Source of the DNA: Jonesiaceae bacterium BS-20
GTDB lineage: Bacteria > Actinomycetota > Actinomycetes > Actinomycetales > Cellulomonadaceae
Direction: 5' to 3'
NCBI GenBank assembly: GCA_039995105.1
Contig: CP146203.1
Location: 2,666,001 to 2,730,000 of the forward strand
Length of the DNA: 64,000 nt
Within the stretch, counting starts at the first letter, position 1. Each line of letters starts with the position of its first letter. The notes below the pieces were generated by a model. That model saw only the letters and a program-made list of their open reading frames with translations, was not told where the DNA came from and did no database searches. This document shows positions 9,643-17,166 of this stretch, piece after piece. The position numbers were made by a program, and so were the translations under genes.

Positions 9643-9885
9643 CTACCCGAGAACCAATTCGATCATGCGGGTATTCTCCTACATAAGACGCTAAGGCGTA
9701 TGGTTTCCCAGGTTCTGTAAAGGCCAAGGTCAAACTTCGCACTGCGTCCGCAAGTAATTCATTGATAGGGAGTTTACCTATTCAGTCTGCCCCCATGTCC
9801 TTCGAGCCGTCTTTCCCTCTGGCGCATAGACTCGGAAGTGTTTCGTATTTCTCTAAAGCACTCAGCATCGACAAAGAAGCCTGCT

Positions 9886-10369
9886 ATGAGTTCTGCCATT
9901 GACAACATTCTTCAGTCCCTACCCACCGAACAAATCGCTGATCGCCTTGGCATTCCGGTTGAGTCCGCACAGCCGCTCATTGGTGAGGCCGTTGAGGCGC
10001 TGGTATCTGGGCTTTCGGCCAACTCAACCGATGAAGCGGGAGCAGCTTCGCTCGTTGAGGCCTTGGGACAGCACTCCGGTAGCTTGCTTGAAGGTGGCGT
10101 GAACTTGGCCGATGTTGATGAGCAAGACGGCAACGCAATAGTTTCCAATATCTTTGGCGGCAACACCGACTCGGTAATTAAGACGCTGGGCTCCAAGAGC
10201 AAGACCGGGGATGAGTCTCTGGTTTCCCCAGCTACTCCCCATGCTGTCCCCCGTTGTTATGGCGTACCTGTCTCAGCAGTTCCTAGGCAAAAAGGATACG
10301 GGGTCCGCAAAGTCATCGGGTGGCGGTCTCGGAGACCTCCTCGGCGGGATTCTTGGCGGGAAGAACTAG
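9886..10369 (+). pseudogene. DUF937 protein, frameshifted near C-terminus
   Basis: The N-terminal part (ATG 9886) reads as a DUF937 protein: short helices built around LGIPVESAQPLIGEAVEAL and a glycine-rich NIFGG segment. The frame of that start then runs into low-complexity sequence that continues to 10542. In the next frame the normal family ending is present: MLSPVVMAYLSQQFLGKK followed by GGGLGDLLGGILGGKN and a stop at 10367-10369. Removing one C from the CCCC run at 10226-10229 joins the two perfectly. The function of DUF937 proteins is unknown. Whether the break is real or a sequencing error cannot be told from this sequence. Confidence 0.8.
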
Positions 10370-10457
10370 CCCGTATTTCTGATGTTCCAGCGGGGTTTGG
10401 CATTGAGTTTCTCAGTTCCGCACTTGGGAACGGTCAGACAACACTTTTGCACGCCCG

Positions 10458-10490
10458 TGTGGGCGGCGACTTATTCAGTCGCCGCCCACA
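10458..10490. terminator. Stem-loop terminator between convergent genes
   Basis: A perfect 14-bp stem (10458-10471 with 10477-10490) encloses a 5-base loop. It lies between the DUF937 gene and the end of the P-type ATPase gene, which converge. No strong T-tract follows on either strand, so termination efficiency is uncertain. Confidence 0.65.
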
Positions 10491-10569
10491 AGAGGAAATG
10501 TTCCCCAAGAGGGGCCGGTTACGGTTGCTCGGTTTCCGCTAGTGTTGGCGCCCCTCACCTTGGCTACCG

Positions 10570-12498
10570 CTATGCGGTGGCCCCAACCCTACGTTTTGGA
10601 GCAAAGCGCACGAGCCTGATTGCGTTCAGGATTACCACCATGACGGAGGCCTCATGGACGAGCATTCCGGTGGACATGAACACGGTTCCAAAGATCACGC
10701 CCAGGAGTAAAAAGAACACGGTCCCCAACGCAATGATGGTGTTTTGGCGCATGTTTCGGGTGGTCGCCCGGGCTAGGTGCTTGGCGTGTACCAGTTGGTC
10801 AAACGAGCTGGACATCAGGATTACGGACGCAGTCTGCAGGGAAATGTCTGTTCCCGCACCCATAGCGATTCCGACGTCTGCGCTGGCAAGCGCTGGGGCA
10901 TCGTTAACTCCATCCCCAATCATCGCTACCCGGGTGTCAGCCTTCACTCTGTTGATGAACTCGGCCTTGTCCTGCGGTAGCAGGCCACCGTGGGCCTCAT
11001 CCAAGCCCAGTTGTTGTGCCACGTGGTCCGCGGCTGATTGAGAGTCTCCCGAGAGCATGATCAACTGGGTAGCGCCGGCCGCCCGCAAGTCTTGGAGCGC
11101 CCGGGCAGCTCCCGGACGGATCTGGTCGGCGATGGCAAACACGGCAGCTATTTGCTGGTCGATCACCACAACCGAGACGGTGTTCCCGTTGGCCTCGTAG
11201 GTGGCGGTGAGCTCGTCCAACTGTGAGGCGACCGCACCCGCGGTCAGCACCGGTCCGCCAGCAGCGACTAGCTCGGGAGCAGCCACAAGGTTCTGGGCCA
11301 TCCGCTTGGAACCAATGGCCACTTGCACGTCTTGGCCACCCGGGCCGGTGATGGCCGCGGAAATGCCAAACCCCTTAGAAACATCGAGGTCGGAGGCGAG
11401 GGTGTACTGCGGGTCGCTGCCCAGTTCGGTTTGGGCGTATTCAACGATTGTGCGCCCCAGAGGGTGTTCCGATGCTTGTTCAAGGACCCGGGATAGTTCC
11501 AGTACCTGTTCGCGGTCAAAGCCCGCGGTTACCGTGAAGCCAACGACCTCGGGGCGGCCCTGAGTCAGGGTGCCGGTTTTGTCAAAGACTACGGTTTTGA
11601 TCTTGCCGAGCTGTTCCATGGCGTCCCCACCCTTGATGAGGACTCCGTGTTTGGCGGCGTTCCCCAGTCCGGCCACCATTGACACCGGGGTTGAGATAAC
11701 GAGCGCACCGGGGCAGGCTATCACTAAGAAGGTCAGTGCGAACTCAACATCACGGGTAAACAGGTAAGCCAGAACCGAGCCCACCACAATCGCGGGGGTG
11801 TAAATATTGGCAAACTTGTCCAGGAAGCGTTGCGTCTTGGTTTTAGATTCCTGCGCTTCTTCAACCAGCTCAATGATCTGCGCAAACGTGGAGTCGTCAC
11901 CGGTCTTGTCCGCGGTGACCTCAATGAATCCGTTATCCAAAGTAGTGCCCGAGAACACCGTGTCCCCGGCAGATACGGAAACCGGGACCGGCTCACCGGT
12001 GACGGTGGCTTGGTTGATGAGGGCCTGACCTTGGACCACGGTGCCATCGACTGCAACCATGTCACCGGTCCGCATGACCAGCCGGTTGCCCACCTCAATG
12101 TCATCAACCGAGACCTCAACCTCTTGCCCATCAACCAACATGTTCGCGGTCTGTGGGGCTTGATCCAGCATGTCCCATACGGATTCACGGGTCTTTGCCA
12201 TGGTCCGTGCTTCAAGGAATTGCCCAAAGATGAAGAGAAAAGAGACTACGGCTGATTCAACGTATGCACCGATGATCAGGGCGCCGACCACTGCGATAGT
12301 CACCAGCAGGTCAATGCTGAACTGCCTATACCGCAGTCCAGCTATTGCGCTGCGGGCGATGGGTGCCCCGGCAATGACCGAGCCAGCAATCAGGGCGATG
12401 TCTGTGCCCAGTTGCCAGTTGGCTAGGTAAGCAATGATTGCCAGTATCAGCAGTACTCCCGATACCGCCGCCACCCGAGCCTTGAATTTCGCGGTCAT
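10570..12498 (-). CDS. P1B-type heavy-metal ATPase with CPG motif
   Basis: This membrane ATPase of about 642 residues has the actuator-domain motif TGEP (167-170), the phosphorylation motif DKTGT (Asp 306), GDGVNDAPAL in the hinge, and about eight membrane helices. The ion-binding helix reads ACPGALVIS, so the usual Cys-Pro-Cys triad is Cys-Pro-Gly at 262-264. Such CPG pumps are less common than the CPC copper/zinc pumps, and their metal cannot be inferred safely. It lacks its own N-terminal metal-binding domain; a separate HMA protein is encoded just upstream. I chose ATG 12498 because AGGAAAGG precedes it; an in-frame start at 12576 would add an unrelated tail. The operon is divergent from a Crp/Fnr regulator. 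Confidence 0.9.
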   Translation of the reverse strand: MTAKFKARVAAVSGVLLILAIIAYLANWQLGTDIALIAGSVIAGAPIARSAIAGLRYRQFSIDLLVTIAVVGALIIGAYVESAVVSFLFIFGQFLEARTMAKTRESVWDMLDQAPQTANMLVDGQEVEVSVDDIEVGNRLVMRTGDMVAVDGTVVQGQALINQATVTGEPVPVSVSAGDTVFSGTTLDNGFIEVTADKTGDDSTFAQIIELVEEAQESKTKTQRFLDKFANIYTPAIVVGSVLAYLFTRDVEFALTFLVIACPGALVISTPVSMVAGLGNAAKHGVLIKGGDAMEQLGKIKTVVFDKTGTLTQGRPEVVGFTVTAGFDREQVLELSRVLEQASEHPLGRTIVEYAQTELGSDPQYTLASDLDVSKGFGISAAITGPGGQDVQVAIGSKRMAQNLVAAPELVAAGGPVLTAGAVASQLDELTATYEANGNTVSVVVIDQQIAAVFAIADQIRPGAARALQDLRAAGATQLIMLSGDSQSAADHVAQQLGLDEAHGGLLPQDKAEFINRVKADTRVAMIGDGVNDAPALASADVGIAMGAGTDISLQTASVILMSSSFDQLVHAKHLARATTRNMRQNTIIALGTVFFLLLGVIFGTVFMSTGMLVHEASVMVVILNAIRLVRFAPKRRVGATA

Positions 12499-12597
12499 GA
12501 CACCTTTCCTTTTCTTGGTGCGTACGTACAAGTTGAATGAATCGAATGCGGTTATGGGCCGGCCCAACAATTGCATTGGCCGGCCCGGTTCAGGCGG

Positions 12598-12816
12598 CTA
12601 TGCCTTGATGGTGGTGACCGGGTAGCCGAGTTTGGTAATCGTGTCAGCGAGCGCCTGGGTCTGGTTGAGGGACTCATCAAAGGTCACGCGGACCTTGTTG
12701 GAGTTGAACATGACCTTGACGGTCTCAACGCCCGGTTCCTTGCCAACTACGTTCTCAATCTTCTTGACGCAGGATGGGCAGCTGAACGGTTCGACGGTGA
12801 AGTTTACGGTTGTCAT
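12598..12816 (-). CDS. Heavy-metal-associated (CopZ-like) metallochaperone
   Basis: This 72-residue protein is a single HMA ferredoxin-like domain. The metal-binding loop is SCPSC (Cys 13 and Cys 16), slightly different from the common MxCxxC. It would carry a soft metal ion in the cytoplasm and hand it to the P-type ATPase encoded 99 bases downstream on the same strand. A GGAGA ribosome site precedes the ATG at 12816. Splitting the metal-binding domain from the pump fits the absence of that domain in the ATPase. Metal identity is unknown. Confidence 0.9.
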   Translation of the reverse strand: MTTVNFTVEPFSCPSCVKKIENVVGKEPGVETVKVMFNSNKVRVTFDESLNQTQALADTITKLGYPVTTIKA

Positions 12817-12869
12817 TGGATTTCTCCTTGTGAGTGGTTTTCCTTAACAACTTCATTACACTCGAGTTA

Positions 12870-12896
12870 GATCAAGGGTTCCTTGATCCAAATCAG
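12870..12896. promoter_or_regulatory. Overlapping palindrome and FNR-like box
   Basis: GATCAAGG (12870-12877) and CCTTGATC (12881-12888) form a perfect 8-bp inverted repeat. Overlapping it, TTGAT-CCAA-ATCAG (12883-12896) matches the FNR/FLP consensus TTGAT-N4-ATCAA at nine of ten defined bases. Both lie between the HMA-ATPase operon and the divergent Crp/Fnr gene, so autoregulation and control of the pump are likely. Confidence 0.65.
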
Positions 12897-12939
12897 GTTT
12901 AGGTTTTTATCAGTGTGACGTGCGCAATTAGGCGGAATA

Positions 12940-13653
12940 ATGAGTCTCGATGACGGTGTGGTGTACTGCCACCACGGCCATACCCAGCAGGACCGGGCGG
13001 AGTTGGTGTCTCAGGTACCCCTGTTTGCTAACTTGGCACCCGAGGTCATCTTTGAGTTGGCCGGGCGGGTCCAACCGCGTGACTTTAACGCCAAAGAGAT
13101 GCTGTACACGGCCGGGAGTAACAACTCGAGCCTATTGATTGTGCACCACGGCAAAGTCAAGACCTACCGCATTTCTGAGTCCGGTCATGAGCAGGTCCTG
13201 CGGGTCCTTGGGCCCGGTGACTTCCTGGGTGAGAACACGTTGCTTGCCCCCAACGTCATGGATCACTTTGCCCAGACACTCGAAACCGCCGAGGTCTGCT
13301 ACCTGAGTGGCCAAGATTTCAAGGACTACCTCTTGCAATATCCGGAGGTTTCCTACCAGATGTTGTCAGCGCTCTCCACGCGTCTTGGGCAGACAGAATC
13401 TCAAGTATCCACAATGGGTGGGGACTCTGTGGATAAGCGCGTGGCTCAGTATCTCCTGGCCACCGCGCGGGAAAAAGGCACCCATGCACTGCGTTTGGCA
13501 ATGTCTAAGAAGGATCTTGCCAGTTTCTTAGGCATTACCCCAGAGACCCTCAGCCGCAAACTGTCCGCCTTTGAACAGTCCAGGTGGATCTCTCTTCGAG
13601 GGCAGCGCGAGGTCACCATCCTTGATGCCCCAGCGCTTAACCTAGTGAACTGA
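12940..13653 (+). CDS. Crp/Fnr-family regulator, FLP-like
   Basis: The protein of 237 residues has an N-terminal cyclic-nucleotide-binding-type beta-roll and a C-terminal winged helix-turn-helix (SKKDLASFLGITPETLSRKL, about residues 188-207). It carries no Fnr-type four-cysteine cluster. Two cysteines, Cys 10 in YCHHGH and Cys 120, are placed much like the pair that forms a redox-sensing disulphide in the lactobacillus FLP protein. It is divergent from an HMA protein and a P-type ATPase, and an FNR-like box lies between. A redox- or metal-responsive switch for that pump is the best reading. AGGCGG precedes the ATG. The effector is not proven. Confidence 0.85.
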   Translation: MSLDDGVVYCHHGHTQQDRAELVSQVPLFANLAPEVIFELAGRVQPRDFNAKEMLYTAGSNNSSLLIVHHGKVKTYRISESGHEQVLRVLGPGDFLGENTLLAPNVMDHFAQTLETAEVCYLSGQDFKDYLLQYPEVSYQMLSALSTRLGQTESQVSTMGGDSVDKRVAQYLLATAREKGTHALRLAMSKKDLASFLGITPETLSRKLSAFEQSRWISLRGQREVTILDAPALNLVN

Positions 13654-13740
13654 CTGCCATTTTTTAACTCACCGCTCAGCATCACTTATGGGCACAGCGT
13701 CAGTAATAGTCACATCTTCAGTAACAGGCAAGATCAAAAA

Positions 13741-13790
13741 CGCGCAAGCGCCGTGGCAAACTGGGATCAGTTTGCCACGGCGCTTGCGCG
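13741..13790. terminator. Strong bidirectional terminator
   Basis: A perfect 22-bp inverted repeat (13741-13762 with 13769-13790) has a 6-base loop. On the minus strand the stem is followed by TTTTT, so it is a classical intrinsic terminator for the surface-protein gene. It can also stop transcripts coming from the Crp/Fnr gene. Confidence 0.9.
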
Positions 13791-13831
13791 TTACTTTGGT
13801 AGTTGTGCGCTACCAAAAGGTTTTTTGTTAG

Positions 13832-14839
13832 CTAGTTGTTACTTGTGCGTCGCCGCAAGATCACAACACTTGCGCCTGCTGCTAGGAGTGCGCCTGCGCC
13901 AACTAGTGGTGCAAGAACCGATGCACCAGTTTTAGCCAATTCGCCCGCTGGTTTCTTAACCGGTGGCTTGGTAGCCTCTGGGGTTGGCGTGGTGGTTTGC
14001 GTGGGTTCCGGAGTTGGTGTGGTAGTTGGCTTCGGGGTTGGTTCGGTGGTCGGTGTAGGTTCTGGGGTTGGTTCTGGGGTTGGTTCGCTACCTAGGTCAA
14101 CCGAGCAGCCCTCAAGGTTCCACTGCACCAGCTCATCACCAGGTTCCGCCCACTCACCGGTAATGCCATCACGCCATTGCCCTATCAGTGAGCCCGTGAT
14201 CTCGCTGACTAGTTCCACTTCGCCCCAGACACCTTCTGGGATCTCCAGTAGAGCCTCGAACACTCCACCGGCCTCAGCCGTGGCCGCCATGATGTCATAC
14301 CCAAAGAAACCTCCCGGGTAGTCACTTGGCTTAGCAAAGGTACCGTCCGCGTGGGTGAAGGCATCAATGTCTTGATACCACGTGAATTCATTAGCACCGT
14401 CATCAAATTCCAAGTCCTCAACAGGAGATGGGTCATTCCACAAATAGTCCACAATCTCAATGCCAAAATCAGCCCTTTGTTCCACCACAACCGACTGGGA
14501 AATTTCTGCGCTGACGGGCACAACATCGGTGCCAAACTTAATCAGGTTTGTTGAAAAATCAAGCGGGCTTGGGATCTTGACAAATATGTCTTCGGCTTCT
14601 TCGTCGGCAGCCAAGATACTCAAGTCAGCCAACAGCATGTAATATTCACGTTCGCCTACTTGAAAAACCGAATACTGCTGCTCACCATCGGCACGCTCGG
14701 CATAGCAGACCTCGGTGACTTCAAATTCCGTGTCTTCTTCAACGTCAGCAAATGCCGCTGGGGCCAACGCAATGGCTGACCCGATTCCAAGGCCCACCGC
14801 TGTTGTTAGGGCGCAGGTTCGTTTAAATGTGTTGAACAT
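13832..14839 (-). CDS. LAKTG-anchored cell-surface protein, function unknown
   Basis: The product of about 335 residues begins with a signal peptide (MFNTFKRTCALTTAVGLG then a hydrophobic core ending near AAFA). An acidic ectodomain of some 200 residues follows. Next comes a Pro-Thr-Glu-rich stalk made of TPEP repeats, the sortase motif LAKTG (301-305), a membrane helix and the tail RRRTSNN. It should be attached to the cell wall. I recognise no catalytic or binding domain in the ectodomain. GGAG four bases before the ATG at 14839 supports that start over one 45 bases upstream. The stalk DNA is repetitive and may vary in length. It is a single gene with its own terminator. Confidence 0.85.
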   Translation of the reverse strand: MFNTFKRTCALTTAVGLGIGSAIALAPAAFADVEEDTEFEVTEVCYAERADGEQQYSVFQVGEREYYMLLADLSILAADEEAEDIFVKIPSPLDFSTNLIKFGTDVVPVSAEISQSVVVEQRADFGIEIVDYLWNDPSPVEDLEFDDGANEFTWYQDIDAFTHADGTFAKPSDYPGGFFGYDIMAATAEAGGVFEALLEIPEGVWGEVELVSEITGSLIGQWRDGITGEWAEPGDELVQWNLEGCSVDLGSEPTPEPTPEPTPTTEPTPKPTTTPTPEPTQTTTPTPEATKPPVKKPAGELAKTGASVLAPLVGAGALLAAGASVVILRRRTSNN

Positions 14840-15045
14840 TAGACTCCAATTGGCAAGTTCTTTGGGACGGACTTTGCCAAGCATGCAAAGTTTTTAGGGG
14901 GAACCCATCTTTGGGGCACCTATAGTTTGCCATGGAATTTAGCTCTTGCCCATAGTTTTTATGATTTTCTTGTATTTGCCGCTGATGCCCGCTTTAGACT
15001 TCTGCGACTCATTAAGGGCCCCAATCAATCATGAGCCAACGCAAA

Positions 15046-15081
15046 GGCCGCCGGGTACCTCGCTAGAAGTATCCGGCGGCC
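15046..15081 (-). terminator. Terminator of ABC exporter operon
   Basis: Arms 15046-15058 and 15069-15081 form a 13-bp GC-rich stem with one G:U pair, 25 bases beyond the end of the exporter genes. A short T-rich stretch (TTTGCG) follows on the minus strand. Confidence 0.7.
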
Positions 15082-15105
15082 AATCACAACTGCCGTATGC
15101 GTCGG

Positions 15106-17166
15106 CTAGGTGGCAGAGACTGCGTCTGCTCCTGCGCCCGCCAGGTATGTTTGCTCTTCGATTTCACCATCGGAGATGGGACCGGAGAACTGCGCCTGAT
15201 ACAGCCGCGCATAGGCACCGTCAGCCTTCAGCAGCGCCGCGTGGTTACCTTGCTCCACTATCCGGCCCTGCTCCATGACCAAGATGGTGTCAGCATCACG
15301 AATCGTAGATAGACGGTGTGCAATCACAAAGCTGGTGCGGTCCGCACGCAGAGCCGCCATGGCCTGTTGCACCAGCAGCTCGGTGCGGGTATCCACCGAA
15401 GAGGTTGCCTCATCAAGGATCAGCAGCGATGGGTTTGCCACAAATGCACGCGCAATCGTGATCAGTTGCTTCTCACCGGCTGAAACGTTCGTTCCCTCCT
15501 CATCAATGACGGTGTCGTATCCATCCGGCAGCGCCTGCACAAAGCGGTCTACAAACGTTGCCTTTGCGGCCGCAATGACCTCGTCATCGGTAGCGTCTAG
15601 GCGTCCGTAACGAATGTTCTCCATGATGGATCCGTTGAACAGCCAAGCATCTTGAAGGACCATACCCACCTTGGATCGCAGTTGCGACCGGGAAAGGTGC
15701 GTGATGTTTGCGCCGTCCAACTCGATTGCACCGGCCTGGATCTCGTAGAACCGCATCACAAGGTTCACCAACGTGGTCTTACCCGCACCGGTTGGCCCAA
15801 CGATTGCCACGGTGTGCCCCGGGTGCGCCTCGAAGGACAAGTCCTCAATCAGTGGCGCATCGGGTGAGTAGGAGAAGTCCACGTTCTTGAACTCAACGTG
15901 ACCATCGGTCCGCTCCGGAAGGCTCGCAAGGACCGTGTCTGGGTCCTGCTCATCGGCATCGAGTAGCTCAAACGTACGCTCGGCACTGGCAACTCCCGAC
16001 TGGAGCATGTTTGCCATGCCCGCAATCTGCCCCAGTGGCTGTGTGAACTCACGGGAGTACTGGATGAATGCGGTTGCATCTCCAAGTGAGATCTGGCCGG
16101 AAGCAACCCGCAGCCCACCAACAACGGCGATTCCAACGTAGGCTAGGTAGGACACAAAGTTCATGACCGGGAAGATCGTTCCAGAGACAAACTGCGCACC
16201 GTATGAGGCTTGATAGAGCTCCTCGTTGCGATCGGCAAACTGCTTGGCCATGTCATCTTCGCGGCCAAAGACTTTCATGAGGTCGTGGCCGGAGAAGGAC
16301 TCCTCGATTTGTCCGTTGAGGGCTCCCGTTGACTTCCACTGCTTGGTGAATAGCCCCTGAGCCTTGGTTCCGATCAAGCCTGCAGCAACCGCGGATAGTG
16401 GTAGTGCAATGAGCGCGATCAACGCGAGTTGCCACGAGACAACAAACATCATGATCACAATACCGATCACTGTCATCAGTGACTGCAGCAATTGGGATAT
16501 TGCCTGCTGGAGCGCATTTTGGATGTTGTCTACGTCGTTGGTTACGCGGGACAGCACGTCTCCGCGTTGCTTGCCGTCAAAGTAGCTCAACGGTAGTCGG
16601 TGGATCTTGGATTCCACGTCCTGGCGTAATTGGTACACCACGCGCATCACCAGACGGTTGAGCAACCAACCTTGCGCCCACATAAACAGGGACGCAAAAA
16701 CGTACAGCCCCAAGACAATGAGAATGTATTCCCCGAGTTTAGTAAAGTCAATGCCCTGCCCCGGTACCAGGTTCATCTTTTCAAGCATGTCAGCCTGATT
16801 AGTTTCACCCGCTTTACGCAATTCCTCAACAATGCTGCTGAGGGGGACACCCTCCGGCAAATTCTTGCCCATAAATCCGGCAAAAACTACATCCATTGCC
16901 TTACCCAGAATCCGCGGGGCAATGACGGAAAGGACAACTCCAGCAGAGACGAGTGCAAGCACGACGGTCATGCCAAACTTGTGCGGAACCAGCAACCCTA
17001 CGAGGCGTTTGGCGGACGGCCAAAAGTGTTGTGCCTTGCGCGGTGGGGCGCCTTCTCCCCACACATCAATATTGCCGGCATCAGCAAACTCATCGATCTC
17101 TGGGGCGATTACTTGCTCTTCCACTGCGGAATTCTTAGCAGGCTTATTTTTCTTTTCGCGAGTCAT
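15106..17166 (-). CDS. ABC exporter half-transporter, catalytic-site subunit
   Basis: This 686-residue protein fuses a six-helix exporter membrane domain to an ATPase domain. It has Walker A GPTGAGKTT, Walker B LLILDEATSSVD with the catalytic Glu, and the switch histidine in VIAHRLSTI. The signature is VSAGEKQ rather than LSGGQ. Together with the upstream gene it makes a heterodimeric exporter of the TM287/288, BmrCD or LmrCD kind, in which one of two ATP sites is inactive. An extra charged N-terminal extension of about 60 residues precedes the first helix. Its ATG shares one base with the TGA of the upstream gene, indicating translational coupling. The substrate is unknown, with drugs or lipids likely. 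Confidence 0.92.
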   Translation of the reverse strand: MTREKKNKPAKNSAVEEQVIAPEIDEFADAGNIDVWGEGAPPRKAQHFWPSAKRLVGLLVPHKFGMTVVLALVSAGVVLSVIAPRILGKAMDVVFAGFMGKNLPEGVPLSSIVEELRKAGETNQADMLEKMNLVPGQGIDFTKLGEYILIVLGLYVFASLFMWAQGWLLNRLVMRVVYQLRQDVESKIHRLPLSYFDGKQRGDVLSRVTNDVDNIQNALQQAISQLLQSLMTVIGIVIMMFVVSWQLALIALIALPLSAVAAGLIGTKAQGLFTKQWKSTGALNGQIEESFSGHDLMKVFGREDDMAKQFADRNEELYQASYGAQFVSGTIFPVMNFVSYLAYVGIAVVGGLRVASGQISLGDATAFIQYSREFTQPLGQIAGMANMLQSGVASAERTFELLDADEQDPDTVLASLPERTDGHVEFKNVDFSYSPDAPLIEDLSFEAHPGHTVAIVGPTGAGKTTLVNLVMRFYEIQAGAIELDGANITHLSRSQLRSKVGMVLQDAWLFNGSIMENIRYGRLDATDDEVIAAAKATFVDRFVQALPDGYDTVIDEEGTNVSAGEKQLITIARAFVANPSLLILDEATSSVDTRTELLVQQAMAALRADRTSFVIAHRLSTIRDADTILVMEQGRIVEQGNHAALLKADGAYARLYQAQFSGPISDGEIEEQTYLAGAGADAVSAT

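Noticed and set aside
10382-11041. 219-codon plus-strand frame across the ATPase 3' end
   Set aside because: It crosses a terminator hairpin and runs antisense to the ATPase gene; no domain is visible.
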